The position numbers and the translations under genes were made by a program. A stretch of 64,000 bases of DNA, from contig OZ020485.1 of NCBI GenBank assembly GCA_963971405.1, positions 28,291,921-28,355,920 on the forward strand, read 5' to 3'. Positions 32,797-44,075 of the stretch are shown here, in pieces; the stretch's first letter is position 1; each line of letters begins with the position of its first letter. The notes beneath the pieces were generated by a model. The model was not told the DNA's origin. It did not search any database and was given only the letters and a program-made list of their open reading frames with translations. The stretch comes from Psococerastis gibbosa. Its lineage: Eukaryota > Arthropoda > Insecta > Psocodea > Psocidae.

Positions 32797-33068
32797 GCAA
32801 TGGTTTACCACGTACAAAGGATGGATAAGAATAGGACCACCCGCAGGTTGGAGGAAGCAAGGCCACAAGGTAGAAGACCCAATGGCAGCCCGAGGACAAC
32901 CCTCGAGGAAATAATTAAACAACTTGCCGGAGCAAGAGGAAAAACAATGGCCGAGTTCAAGAACTAGCGTCCGACCGGGTCGCGTACAAGAAAGGGGTCC
33001 GGGAGGACCCCCTCACGCTGCGCACGCGGCACTAAGAAAGGAGGAAGAAGAAAATAAATAAATAAATC
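32797..33068 (+). pseudogene. LINE 3' end fragment (C-terminal RT tail)
   Basis: The frame reads YHVQRMDKNRTTRRLEEA, then PQGRRPNGSPRTTLEEII, and is broken by a stop near 32964. In the next frame ELASDRVAYKKGVREDPL continues to a stop at 33033-33035. This is the HVxRM / GRRPxGRPRxxW / LAxDRxxWR pattern of LINE C-termini with one frameshift. A (AAAT)n tail at 33051-33068 joins directly to the tail of a reverse-oriented SINE. Confidence 0.8.
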
Positions 33069-33195
33069 TTGACTTTTGTTGTTCTATTACTAAGCATAGC
33101 GGATGACCCGGGACCGCCTGCTTTACACGCCCTCCGAAGCATGGCCAGAAGAAATAGCTGGTGTGGGACTCGAACCAACAACCTTTCGAGTAATA
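33053..33195 (-). repeat. tRNA-derived SINE, family 1, truncated
   Basis: Read on the minus strand: B-box region GGTTGGTTCGAGTCCCACAC, the GGCCATGCTTCGGAGGGC block, CGGTCCCGGG, then TAGTAATAGAACAACAAAAG and a TTTA tail. The A-box part beyond 33195 is missing. Confidence 0.8.
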
Positions 33196-33378
33196 CAAAA
33201 TTTAGAAACTAGGCACTGGCAAGTAATCATTATTATCGTTGAACTATTTCCTTCGCGGCTGCACCACAGAAGTATACATAGGATAGGTCAGGGAAAAATC
33301 CTAAAAATTTCCTGAATACCGGCAGACCTTTTTCTTTTTCTCTCTGTATTTATAAAAAAAAGGTTAATCCCATACAAA

Positions 33379-33520
33379 CAATTCAATGAATTGACCTCTT
33401 CAGTCACATCACTAAGTTACCTAATAGGTACTTATGTCGAGTAACGACACGTCTCCGATCGCATGGCGTGTAGAGACTCGCACATGTACAAGCACGCTAC
33501 CACCTGGCCATGGAAGTCGA
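33379..33520 (+). repeat. Dispersed SINE-like repeat, family C
   Basis: The clearest copy. Its complement reads CATGGCCAGGTGGTAGCGTG (A-box-like), then GTGCGAGTCTC (B-box-like), then CGATCGGAGACGTGTCG. Boundaries are approximate. Confidence 0.75.
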
Positions 33521-34257
33521 TGCTGCAACAGCAAGCTGCAAATACGAGTCTTCTTAAGGATCCAGAAGCACATAACGTCACTATTGCACCAATAAATTGG
33601 TATTTGCATCGACTACAATAGTGTACCCGAACTATTATACAATACCATCATTACTGCCTTGCCTAAGGCATACAGCATTCAAATTTGAGAGTCAATATAT
33701 CCAATATTACTAATGGCTCCGCAGCGAAAATGCAGCAAAATGTAAAAACATACCAATTTTGAAGTCAAAATTCACGATACGAATTTACTGAGAGAATTTT
33801 GAATTTCATTCCTTGAATTTTATGATGCAGGTATTGTACACGTAATGTATACAGTATGTGTCTGCTGCATTATGCCATGTTTCAAAATATTATGTCCGGA
33901 GATTATGCTCCTTGATATGTGCCGTACACAATATTGCACTTAGCGAAGATTACTTCCTGAATGAATGAATGAATGAATTAATGCCCTGGACTGTACCCAT
34001 ACAGTACCTACTTTATATAGTTCAGCTATCGATTTATCTTGAAAACTAATGACATCGTTAAACTAAAGCATTTAAATTTTACTATAAAACTGCTTAGATA
34101 GATATCGTTAAAACATTATCTAAGAAGCTGAACGATGTTTCCTAAAATAGTTTACGTAACTTATATAGGCTACTAATTCAGAAGAGGTTCAGTGAAGTTC
34201 AATTAATTATTTAAAAAAAATTTCTATTTTATATGCCAATACTGTATGGTCTGTATG
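33521..34257. other. No gene recognised
   Basis: Contains a short (GAAT)n run near 33958-33980. Otherwise anonymous. Confidence 0.4.
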
Positions 34258-34259
34258 TA

Positions 34260-34439
34260 CAGTAGAATCCGTTTATTATGACTCCGCCTATATTGACCAA
34301 CCGCCTATTATGACGTGATTACACAAGGAAGTTTGGTTTTCATTAAGGCTATGTATATACATATACGCTTTATATGACATCTGCTTACTATGACGTGTTT
34401 GTCAATTCCCTTCGATGTCATAATAAACGGATTCTACTG
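34260..34439. mobile_element. pogo/Tigger-like MITE with TA duplication
   Basis: 180 bp bounded by CAGTAGAATCCGTTTATTAT and its complement, with TA at 34258-34259 and 34440-34441. The CAGT start, TIRs of about 25 bp and TA target fit the pogo branch of Tc1/mariner. No open frame, so it is non-autonomous. Confidence 0.85.
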
Positions 34440-34979
34440 TACTCGTATAATGAAGGAACTTAGTTTGCGCCCGCAATTATGAATTATTGACAGCTAACCC
34501 TCCAATCCAAAAGAGCTTCAAAATAATTTCATAAGTGTTTGCGATTTTGTTTCCCCACGCTCGTTCACACGTACGTTAAAATTTGCAGTCAAAAACAAAT
34601 TAAAAATATCCACAAATGCTGTGGAAAGTACGAAAAAGGCATTTGAAAGGGACCAACAAGAAAGCTCACGTCAATAACAAGTCAGGCCTTGATCATTTAT
34701 CTCAAGACGTTTCCTTTGACAGTGACCTTCCCACCGAATAGGAGAGAGAGATGACGCCGAGCTTTTCGAAAGCTTCTTTTATTCAAAAAATACCGAAGTT
34801 ACCCATAAAAAAAAGCATTAAGGCGCTAACAAATATTTACACTGATAAATCCGGAAATGTAACATGGCTATTTAGCCAATCCACTTTATTTTCTAAATAT
34901 TGAGTCAGCTTCAAACATCACCCAAACTCGGTTGACCCTATGGTAGTAGACGAGTATTCACAGTATGAAACCGTAAATC

Positions 34980-35182
34980 GTGGTGAAAGGGGTCAGGGTG
35001 GTGAATCGGGTCAAAACTTCTAGTTGGCTCTCTCAGCTCTAAGGTTGTAACCAGGAGTTCTGAGAGGGGGAGGGGGGTGGATTCAGTCGAAAATACTTTG
35101 AGTGTTAGTTTTAGTTCTTCAGTGTTATCCTCAGACGCCACAGTTTTGACCCGATTCACCACCAAGACCCTATTCACCACCA
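34980..35182. repeat. Inverted repeat with duplicated GGTGGTGAAT motif
   Basis: The left arm contains GGTGGTGAATCGGGTCAAAA at 34998; the right arm contains its complement, GTTTTGACCCGATTCACCAC, at 35144-35163. Both arms carry a second, diverged GGTGGTGAA(T)-GGGTC unit outside the first. The spacer of about 125 bp is non-coding. It could be a MITE; no target duplication was identified. Confidence 0.6.
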
Positions 35183-36096
35183 TTCATGCCCTTAATTGGG
35201 CAGTTATCCCTCTGCCTTGCCCGGGAGCTTAGGGTTGCCAGATGCCGACAGAAGTGTTGAATATTAATTTATTAAATAATATACCTGTGGGCTCGTGCGA
35301 ACGTTCACAGATTGTATTGTGTATCGGGGGGAGGGGGGGGGGTTGCGAAAGAAATAGGACATGAGCTTGTTCGGGGTGTTCCTGGTATTCTAAGGAAAGT
35401 GTAGATTACCATATACGTGTAGTGTGGTACAAAATTGGTACCGAGCCGCCCAGCGGCCTTAGCCGAGCAGTATAGGTGGGATTTGAAAATTATACCGGTA
35501 CATACGGACACCAAAAAACTTTAAAGTCAACTTTTTGTTATGAAAAATGTAGGAAAATCTTTAGGGCCTTTCAACAAGGTTGTAAGGCGTATGAAAAGAG
35601 CTTTCACTCACGGGAAGTTAATTACTCGGCAACTTAGTTGCATAACCAGGTTCTTTGACTTCGGCCTTCTTTAGCTCGTTACTCTACTAATATCACTTCC
35701 TCCGCACTCTGCCATCTTCTCCCTTCTTCCATCTACATATTTTCCCAACCAAACTATTTTCCCCTTTCCTTCTTTCTGCCCGTTAAATTGGTAACGAAAT
35801 ATCGAGTTTCTCGTTAAAGGGGGCGCCCCCTTCACCCTGCACCACCCTCTATTTCCTTTTTGCCTTTACGTCTCATAGAGACTTTATTATTTTCTTTTGA
35901 GGTAAACATATTTTAAGGGAATTCTCTAGGACGAAGACACGGTCGATGTTTTCGTAAAGGGTACATTTATGTACTGTATATTCGGTAAGAAGAAGTGACA
36001 TTAATCTCCTTGAGTTGTGAGAATGTATTTGGAGTATTTCCCAAACCCTCCTTATCGGCAGCTAATAAATTCAACGGCTTAATTTCGTCACAATTA

Positions 36097-36366
36097 GAGT
36101 TCTACAAATGAGGGATGGGACATTCGATCCCACCAAGGATATTTTTGAAAATCTGTTGCCAAATTCCACGTCCTTTTCCCCCAATCCGAGCAAAACTTGG
36201 GTATACTTCCAAGTAACAAATCCCGTCGTGGCTGCAAGACGCCCTCAGATTGGCCAAAAGAAGCCATTTAAATTGGCCATAGCTCTGATTGGTCGAAGAA
36301 GGTGGGACCAAAAACTCATAAAATATTCTAGACCGGAGTGAATTTCTCAGCTCTCCTACATAGAAG
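36097..36366. mobile_element. MITE-like element related to 62774-62936
   Basis: Begins GAGTTCTACAAATGAGGGAT and ends with a degenerate complement, CTCTCCTACATAGAAG. The segment GATGGGACATT...ATATTTTTGAAAATC matches the reverse of the 62774-62936 element. Internal ATTGGCC(A) words repeat. Frames here are fortuitous. Confidence 0.55.
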
Positions 36367-36529
36367 AAGAACAAAATTGAGTTTTGACTTTTTGTCAGAT
36401 CATAAATAAGTAATAAATAAATAGGCCTAAATAAATATATATTTCTCTTAAATTATACTATACAATACAAGTCATCAACAAGTAATTGACAAGAAAGTAT
36501 AAAGTAAAATCGTCAAAATCAGGTTGTTC

Positions 36530-36930
36530 TGTCATTGTGATAGTGCTAGTGCCTCAGTGACAGTGTAGAAAGCTTTCTCTAAGAGATGGTCTCTAAATTT
36601 AGGCAAGTTAGAAGCATTTCTCGCCGCTTTCAGTTCAATCGGGAGTTTTCTGAGTTTCATAGTTTTAGTCCCATATCCTCCAAGAACCGTCCTAAGATCA
36701 GGTAGAAGGGTAGAACCGTCTCCGTGAGCAGGCCAGGAACCATTCCAAACCATCATTGGCGGGGACCAATTGTAATTCTACAACTATCACCCCTCAATCC
36801 GGAAGAGGTAAACTTGCATTTAAGGACCAGACATTGAAGCGTACCTTCTGTCCCACAAGGGCAAAGAGGAGTCGCCACAATAGCTTGTCTATGCAAATGG
36901 GGTTGAGTTACATAAATAAACGATCATTTA
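36530..36930 (-). pseudogene. LINE-like C-terminal fragments
   Basis: On the minus strand HLHRQAIVATPLCPCG followed by LKCKF resembles the zinc-binding end of some RT/RNase H proteins (CxCG...H/C...C). Further on, LRKLPIELKAARNAS followed by FRDHLLEKAF resembles the W(N)xLPxELxxxxxxxxFKxxLRxHL ending common in LINEs and ends with a stop near 36532. The two parts are in different frames and may come from one decayed element or two. Confidence 0.6.
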
Positions 36931-38585
36931 TTTGGAAACAGACCTAAAAGTCCAATAAAATGCACAAGTAGTGCGACCCAGGCGCATTCTTATTAGATTA
37001 TTCAGTAGCCACATCGGGAACCTCCAGCCATGGAACCATTCGCGTTTCCTCACATTTGCCTGAAGTAAAGTAAATGAAAATAGAAATGAAAACCTGAATT
37101 ATATTTCAACTAAAAGAAAAATGCCATTACCTGTGTCAACGTAAAAAAAAAGATTATATTTTAGAGGGAGAAATAGGTGTGTAAATGCGGGTCACGCCAG
37201 CATGTGACTTCAAATTAAAATAATAAAGAATGCTGCATTTAAAAGGGATGTGGTCGCGGTGCAGCCATGCAGTGGTTTTGCCCACACTCTGCATATAAAT
37301 TATAGCGCGAAATTCTACACAGAATTATGTGTTACTGCACCTGCAGTTATAAATTTTTTATTTTATTGAAAAACGCAACCAATTGACCGGTGGTCACCCT
37401 AATAAACCGGAATTCCCCGGAAAGTCAACAAGAAGTTTAATATGAGGGCAAAGGTAAATAGTATGGCCATTGAATAGAAAATCATGTTATGTCATGCGGT
37501 TACAGCCATGTTCATTTTAACATAATTGATGCCTCCATTAAATTTACCCTTTCACTACAGGAAATTATTGAAATTATTTGGTTTTTATGTTGCTCATTTG
37601 AGTTTACTAGACGACCTCATTTGCCACAATACTAATGATAATGATTCTCGATTGATAATTTGATCCAATAAAAAAGAGCCTATTCTATCATTGTCAAATG
37701 GAGAAAAAAAAACAAAGAAAACCAATTTTCTCCCCTACTTCCGAGAGAATCAGAAAATTTGAGGGACAAATAAACCGCAAAATATCAATAAGGCCTGCTG
37801 ACTCAGCAGAAAAACAAATTCGAATCAATCAAAGGGGTGCCAAAGCCAATTCAGCTGTAGGGAATCAATAATATCAGTGAGTCATTTTAGGATCAACTGA
37901 CTTTGGTTTGATTGAGACAAAGTAAAAGCGTTGCTCATTCCAGGTTCGATTTAACTTACCAGTTAATCAATTCTAGTGTATTAGTCTAATTATATATAGT
38001 CTAATTTTAATAAGAAGATAAGGGTTCATTCGAATAAAGCCTCATACGCATTCATCTCAAGTTATTTAATTGGCTGTAATTGAGTTGTACCGCCAAATTA
38101 AGGATGCCATCGACCACTTGTGATTGTCATCAGCCCCCACAATCACAAGCAGAAGACTATGATTGGACTGCCCTAAAAGGCTACTACACGTCTACCGTAT
38201 GTAGATACTTTTTGTTACTATTTCCTACATTGAAAACGTGACCATTTACCTATAGGTACATTTTAATGATAATAAACCACTTCTATTGTGTTATTGTTAT
38301 TATCCCCATGACAAGAAAGGTTCACTACCTTTTAAATTAGGCTTACATTACCAAATAAGTGAGTAGGTATTATTTTATAAAATGATTGGTGTAATAACAA
38401 TTTTAAAAATAACACAAAAGCACTGAAGTAATAACGATTGGCATTACTTACAGTGCGTCGAAAACAGGATTTCATAAAAAAATAGTATTTTGCACATTTT
38501 TTTGGTTTCGTTGCAAAGCTTTGCATGATATATATTATATATATAATTGTATGTATTATATTGATTGATTGATTTTGTACAGGAG
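36931..38585. other. No gene recognised
   Basis: AT-rich, with an AT dinucleotide stretch near 38528-38545. No domain or repeat was assigned. Confidence 0.45.
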
Positions 38586-38589
38586 GGAG

Positions 38590-38762
38590 CATGGCCGTGC
38601 CCAGGGGGGTGGTCCATGGGGTCCGGACCCCCCCCCCCCCCGAAATAAATTTTTGTATGTAAACCTGTATGGTTTGAAGAATTTATCCATTAATTCATTA
38701 ATAAATAACGTTAAAAAAAATTTGGACCCCCCCCCCCGAAATCAAAACCTGGGCACGGCTTT
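38590..38762. mobile_element. Short TIR element with internal poly-C tracts
   Basis: Starts ATGGCCGTGCCCAGG and ends CCTGGGCACGGCTTT, about 170 bp. Inside are runs of 14 C (38628-38641) and 11 C (38727-38737), each followed by GAAAT and preceded by GGA. No clear target duplication was found, so the class is unknown. Confidence 0.65.
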
Positions 38763-38952
38763 GAGCGGGAGAAACCACATTCATGGAAAATGCCACTGTT
38801 TTGGAATTATGACAATTCAGTCTGTCGCACTCCACCAGTCAGATACCTTACTTAGGCTCCTACGTACTAAGTCCGTCTCTACGATAAAGTGAACAAATAG
38901 GCTAACTGTCAAATAATTATGCAATGAGCGAAATGGTTGAGGCAGAAACAGA

Positions 38953-39379
38953 ATTATACAGGGTCTGTCCGGAAAGTAATGTAAGTGAATTGTTTTTACG
39001 GAGACTGTACACAAAAGCGCTCGCCTTATTGGCTCAGATTTTGGTGGAGGGATCTGGGCGGTACAGTAACCCGGTGCTAGAAGAAAAAAAGCGTTCGCTT
39101 GAGCAACGGATGGCGATCAGGTTTGGTGTAAAACTGGAGAAGAGTGCTGCGGAAACCATTAAAATGTTGAAGAAGGCTTTCGACGACGATTGCCTTTTGG
39201 GTAGGCAAATTATCCGGTGGTACAAAGCCTTCGCAGAAGGTCGGGAAGACGCCAACGACGAGCCGCACGCTGGACGGCCATCAAACTCCACTACCAACGA
39301 CAATGTGCAACCTGTGCGTGACTTGTTGAATACTGATTGACGTGTAAGTGTCCCTTTGATTTCCGATAAATTAAACATT
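38953..39379 (+). pseudogene. mariner transposase N-terminal fragment, forward copy
   Basis: GGGTCTGTCCGGAAAGTAAT near 38959 resembles the terminal repeat of mariner elements. The frame (38924-39340) then gives LEQRMAIRFGVKLEKSAAET, MLKKAFDDDCLLGRQIIRW, FAEGREDANDEPHAGRPSNS and NVQPVRDLLNTD, then a stop, RVSVPLISDKLNI. This is the paired helix-turn-helix DNA-binding region of Mos1/irritans-type transposases. The catalytic DDD domain is absent. The element is cut where an inverted second copy begins. Confidence 0.85.
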
Positions 39380-39389
39380 ACTAAAACCT

Positions 39390-39660
39390 TCAACAGACAA
39401 CAGTAGTGGAGGTTGATGGCCGTCCAGCGCGGGGCTCGACGTTGGCGTCTTTCCGACCTTCTGCGAAGGCCTTGTGCCACCGGACAATTTGCCCGAAAGG
39501 TAATCGTCGACAAAAGCCTTCTTTAACATTATATAATGGTTTCCGCAGCACTCCTCTGCAGTTTTACACAAAACTTGAACGCCATCCGTTGCTCAAGCGA
39601 ACGCTTTTTTTCGTCTTGCACCGGGTTACTGTATCCACTCACATGGAACAACTGAAGCGA
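39390..39660 (-). pseudogene. mariner transposase N-terminal fragment, inverted copy
   Basis: On the minus strand, CAGTAACCCGGTGCAAGACG near 39632 leads into the same helix-turn-helix coding region as the forward copy (MLKKAFVDDYLSGK, then KVGKTPT in a shifted frame, then DGHQPP). It ends at about 39408 at a point matching 39294 of the forward copy. It is frameshifted and lacks the catalytic domain. The two copies are tail-to-tail with about 110 bp between. Confidence 0.85.
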
Positions 39661-39741
39661 CCACTACAGTATTAGACTGTTAGCCTACACTGCACCATAT
39701 CCTATGTGTTCGTCGAAAGACCTTATTCAAATGGGTAATAT

Positions 39742-40098
39742 CAGTGCCTGATTAACCGTTGTGGGGGCCTTGAGGCCCAACCAATGTGGGGGTCCCCTAC
39801 CTACAATTTTTCATTAAAAAGAGAAAACCATAGTTGGTTGCCTAACCGTATTGATTTAGTTGAATATCTATCCAGCTTTCCCTCGAAGATTTTTTTGTCA
39901 ACAGAACAGTACAAAAACATAAAATTAGTGCCAATTTTCCCCCCTAATTTCAAAAGTTTTTATAGTTTTAATTTTATTGTTTTGTATTTTTTAGAAGTAT
40001 TTCTTTTGCTTGCGTCAATTGTGGGGGCCCTTTTTAACGTTTTTTTTTTTGGGCCCTTAGGCCTGGGCCTCATGGGTCTCATGCTTAATCCGGTACTG
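39742..40098. mobile_element. hAT-type MITE with perfect 8-bp duplication
   Basis: 357 bp. The left end is CAGTGCCTGATTAACCG; the right end is the complement of CAGTACCGGATTAAGCATG; both are followed inward by AGGCCCA blocks. It is flanked by GGTAATAT at 39734-39741 and 40099-40106. The 8-bp duplication and CAGTG start are diagnostic of hAT. A frame of 110 codons that overruns the element is T-rich and not a transposase. Confidence 0.9.
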
Positions 40099-40106
40099 GG
40101 TAATAT

Positions 40107-40633
40107 AATAGACTAAGTAATAATATTGAGCTGTGTGAGGAGCTTTCTGTCTGCTTTGCCGCCCTATACGATAACTTTATTAAGTTCAAACATGCAGGAT
40201 TGAGGGCCCTTTGAGTTTTTCCGCGGTCTCTTGCCTCGTAAATTTGATTTCTAACTGCAAAGCATCAGACGGGGAAATTATCCCGTCACTTTTCAATCGG
40301 TCCACCCTCGCTATCCAAAATCCATCGTATTCCCAGTTAAAACCTCTCTTGCCCAAGTTTAATTACTGTAAATAAATAATGAAGGGTTAGCTGCAAGGAT
40401 TAAAAGGAGGCTTACGTTTTATACTTGCGTACATAATCCCGGTATTGATTGTGTATAGACCAATAGCATAATGCGATCCATGAACTAACTCTAAATGGGA
40501 TGGCTTTTGTCATTTTTATGCGGTCTTTACTCTTTCGGAAAAGGATTTTTTTTTTTTTTTAAAGTTACATATAGTTAACGACAAAATTTATCCATTACTT
40601 ATTATTTGGTAGGCATGGTAATGCTAATTCACG
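40107..40633. other. No gene recognised
   Basis: Anonymous sequence with a T-run near 40548-40560. Confidence 0.4.
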
Positions 40634-41498
40634 AGAACCGGTCCGAGTTCACTCGAACATGCTTTCCAATTTATCAAAATTATTAGATAGAGAAAATTAG
40701 TAATTTTATGGCAAATAATTTTCCTATGGTTAAATTTCCGATATCTCGGGGGGGGGGGCGGTTGTCCACCTGACGTCACTGGAAGTGAGGTAAATTCTCC
40801 ATAGGTCAAACAAACACATTAATTACCACACAGCAATAATGGCAGGGCATGCAATGCATTTGAGCGCGAATTTTCTATCATTTTTTTCAAAAAATAATTT
40901 TTTGGGCAAAACCAAATATTTTTTTGGGAAAGCAACCTATCCGGTTTCGTTACTCAATTTAACACCTAAAACATGCTTGAAGGTAGAAATCATCGATAGA
41001 AAGGTTTCGCATTTTTTAGTCATTTTTTCATTAAAATTTAGTTATTTTTATTTTTTTACCCCCAGAAGCAAACTATCAAGGGGCAAGCGACTCCCCGCAT
41101 TTTGTCAACATTAATAACGACTACAATCTACGAGAATTTAAAAGAAATCGTTGGAGCCGTTTTTTAGAAATAATTTTTTTAGACGTTTTTTTGGAGTTTT
41201 TTGAAAATAAAACCCCCCCAAATTGAGTTAGCCAAAAAAAAAAAAAATGGTCCCGAGGTATGATTTTTGTGAACCTACATGCCAAATTTCACTCAAATCC
41301 ACTGAGTAGTTTGCCCGGAAATCGACGAACAGACAGACCGACCGACAGACCGACAGACCGACCGACAGACAGACATTTTGTAAAAACCACTTTTTTGGGT
41401 TCCTGGGACCTCAAAACGTGTAAATCCGTCGAAATCTCGGAATCGAAAATTTCGACCATCACAAAGCTTTCCTTATACTACGTATAAATTGGAAAGCA
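40634..41498 (+). mobile_element. Repeat family A, full-length-like copy
   Basis: Left end GAACCGGTCCGAGTTCACTC, TIR TGCTTTCCAATTTAT near 40659, a run of 11 G near 40748, CACCTGACGTCACTGG, an expanded CAGACCGAC/CAGACAGAC microsatellite (about 41330-41378), and right end ATAAATTGGAAAGCA at 41498. It is collinear with 7532-8370 apart from small indels. No significant open frame. Confidence 0.8.
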
Positions 41499-41923
41499 AT
41501 AACAATAAAATATGATTAATTAGCTTACGCTACAAATCAGATGGTATGTACATATAGCGCAGATTTTCGTGCAGCTTCCCTCTAACGTATACTTTTAGCA
41601 TTAACCTGCACGTTAGACGCTAGCTGAAAGAATCGGTCTATGACTCTTAGCCTAATCTTAATGCGTAGTTAAAACTAACAAGTTCTAACAAACTATTCCT
41701 ATCAGCCGGTAGCTATCACCTGCCATAGAGAGTCCGGTTCTATTTTTCTCTGTTTCTCAGTTTTTACCAAGGATTTTAATCACCTGGCTTCACCTATTAA
41801 ATCAATATTGCGTCTTATTCGGTGTGCTTGTCCATGGGCGCCTACTTGTTCAAATTGTTGATTTGATTACTAGGACTAGACTACTAGGCAATACATTAGG
41901 TCTAGCCAACTTTACTTCTCTCT
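41499..41923. other. No gene recognised
   Basis: Short anonymous interval between the family A element and a LINE fragment. Confidence 0.4.
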
Positions 41924-42268
41924 TCAAGTTACAGCCGGATGATGGCTGGTTGGCAGCAACATATTGCAGCGATGTCTCCAATCTCCGCGATTTTGACATG
42001 CCCTCTTCAGCTCCACATAGGACGTTATCCCCAAATCATGTTTAACTTGTTGGAGATCTTCGTCTCGTGGCCGTCCCCGTCGATTTACGCCTTCCATGGT
42101 CCCCTCAATGACGCAGCTGACTATGTTATCATGCAGAAGCAGGTGTCCGAGCCAGCGTGCCCTCCTAGCGGATATGCAATAAGGGTCCTTTTTTCATTTA
42201 TTTGGGTTAGGACTTCCTCATTAGTTACATGGTCTTGCCAAGGTATTCTCAAAATGCGGCGATAACTT
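41924..42268 (-). pseudogene. LINE 3' end fragment (C-terminal RT tail)
   Basis: On the minus strand the first frame gives RRILRIPWQDHVTNEEVL. A frameshift near 42167 moves to RRARWLGHLLLHDN, then CVIEGTMEGVNRRGRPRDED, then YVELKRACQNRGDWRHRCNM and a stop at 41924-41926. IEGxxEGxxxRGRPR and LKRxxQxRxxWR are textbook LINE C-terminal motifs. One frameshift and 5' truncation make it inactive. Confidence 0.85.
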
Positions 42269-43958
42269 TACTTTAAAGACCATTTATTCATACAAAATGA
42301 AAGGTTTGCCTTTGATGGTAACGCAAGAAGAAAGTTTACATCTCATTTCACCGGAATGAGTTTGTTTAGTGAATAATTTGTGAATTTTTGTTGACAGCTA
42401 TAGATGTAACTATACACCATCAAAATATAAGTTCCGATTAAAGTTAATCACGTCATTATAGAATTTTTAATACTTCTAGATGCCTGCAAACTACAGTAGG
42501 TATTCCCTTGTTGGCCCAGTTATCTGAATCATAGCCCTAACGTAATATACGATAATCGTATTATGCATAGTAGCGTCAACATCGTTATGAGTAAATCGAG
42601 CTTGCTATTAATGTGTCGTATTAGTTTTGATGTAACAACGGATTTACTATTAATTATCTCAACACTTACCTTTCTAATTATTAAGCCCCACTTCTACTAA
42701 TTTAATCTATAATATCGTAGTTGAAGCAAAGTAGGAAAACTTACCTGAAAACAAAAAATAAAATTATTATTTTGAGTATTAGGTACCTACTCAGTTTTTA
42801 CTGCATTTGCAGGCTATCCAACAAAAATTTGCTGCATAAATTTGATGTTTAACGAACAAGAAAGATGAGAAAAAATTCATGTGGACATTACTGGAATGAC
42901 AATGGATTCTCATTTTAGCATCCGCGAAAAAAAAATCAAATATACATGAAAGATCTTTGTGTTTGATAAAATTTCAGATGCTTTTTTTTCGAGCTGTATA
43001 GCCTATTTTATAGGTAGTTGTACCTACCAGGCAACATTTGTAATAACACCAGTGTCGTGTCATACGTGACATAAATAATCGTAACCATAACAACGATTCT
43101 CCAAGTGAGGGCATAAAAAGACTCATCATGGTTGAAGAAAAAAAGGCTGAGGGAAGCAACAGCGATGGATGGTGGGGCTGAGTCTACGAAACCATTGCTG
43201 CATTTTTGGAGGTCTCAAATCTGGAGCCTTATAAATCCCATTTGCTTTGAACGCATGTCGTTCGATTTGCATGTTGTATCGGATTTTGTGTTTGCATAAC
43301 ACGTGGCGCCTGCTGCTCTTCCTCTCACGTGTTTCATTCCACCCACCCGCATTTCCTTTGCCGATTTTCTTGACTTTGGCGTAAAACTTTTGTACCTATT
43401 TTTCCAACGTGACAAAATAATAGGCTACATGCGTAGAAAATAAAACATGTACAAATTAATTCAGAGCTTCACATAAATCCCAGTGATATCAGTATGAAAG
43501 AAGATTGTCGATATTTATTTTCACATTGGGCGAATAACCAATTGGTTAGTAGTGAATTTAAAAAACAATCTTGCGATGCGTTTATGAATTATATTTCATT
43601 TTCACGTGACTCACCATAAGTGTCATTCAGGAAGTAAATTTAACTAATGTCAGAAGAACATCCTCAACTTTTTTGTAAGAACTGCCATCAACCGAGATGA
43701 ACCGGCTATATCCTCACTAGCGTATAGCCAAATATTATTGCAATAATTCAGTATGGCATAACTAAGTTAATTATTATAGCCAATTCAATTGATTAATTCC
43801 TAAAAAGGAAACCACGAAGAAATGTTGAGAGTTGTGTGGGGGCAACGTGTTTAGGCTGCCAAGTACATCAACCACCATGAGCCATCATTTACCCAGGAAA
43901 TGGAGATAAATTTTTCATTTTCAAGGTTTCAAGGTAAGATAGTCCAACTGTACTACCC
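42269..43958. other. No gene recognised
   Basis: AT-rich. No frame with a domain and no repeat assigned. Confidence 0.45.
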
Positions 43959-44075
43959 GACCACGATAGGATGGCACTTGGAACACTTCGTTCATTCAAA
44001 ACTTGCATAAGCGGCGAAACACCGAGTTTATTAGATCTGCAGGATAAGTGTTCCAAGTTCCATCCTATCGTGGTC
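43959..44075. repeat. Near-perfect 30-bp hairpin, 57-base loop
   Basis: The left arm (43959-43988) begins GACCACGATAGGATGG and ends GGAACACTT. The right arm (44046-44075) is complementary at 29 of 30 positions. The flanks do not extend the pairing. It could be a tiny inverted-repeat element or a hairpin RNA precursor; no coding role is apparent. Confidence 0.8.

Noticed and set aside
36102..36374. Overlapping frames on both strands (77 and 90 codons)
   Set aside because: They lie within a MITE-like inverted repeat and show no domain.
39784..40116. 110-codon frame overlapping the hAT MITE
   Set aside because: It crosses the element boundary, is rich in Phe/Leu from T-runs and lacks transposase motifs.
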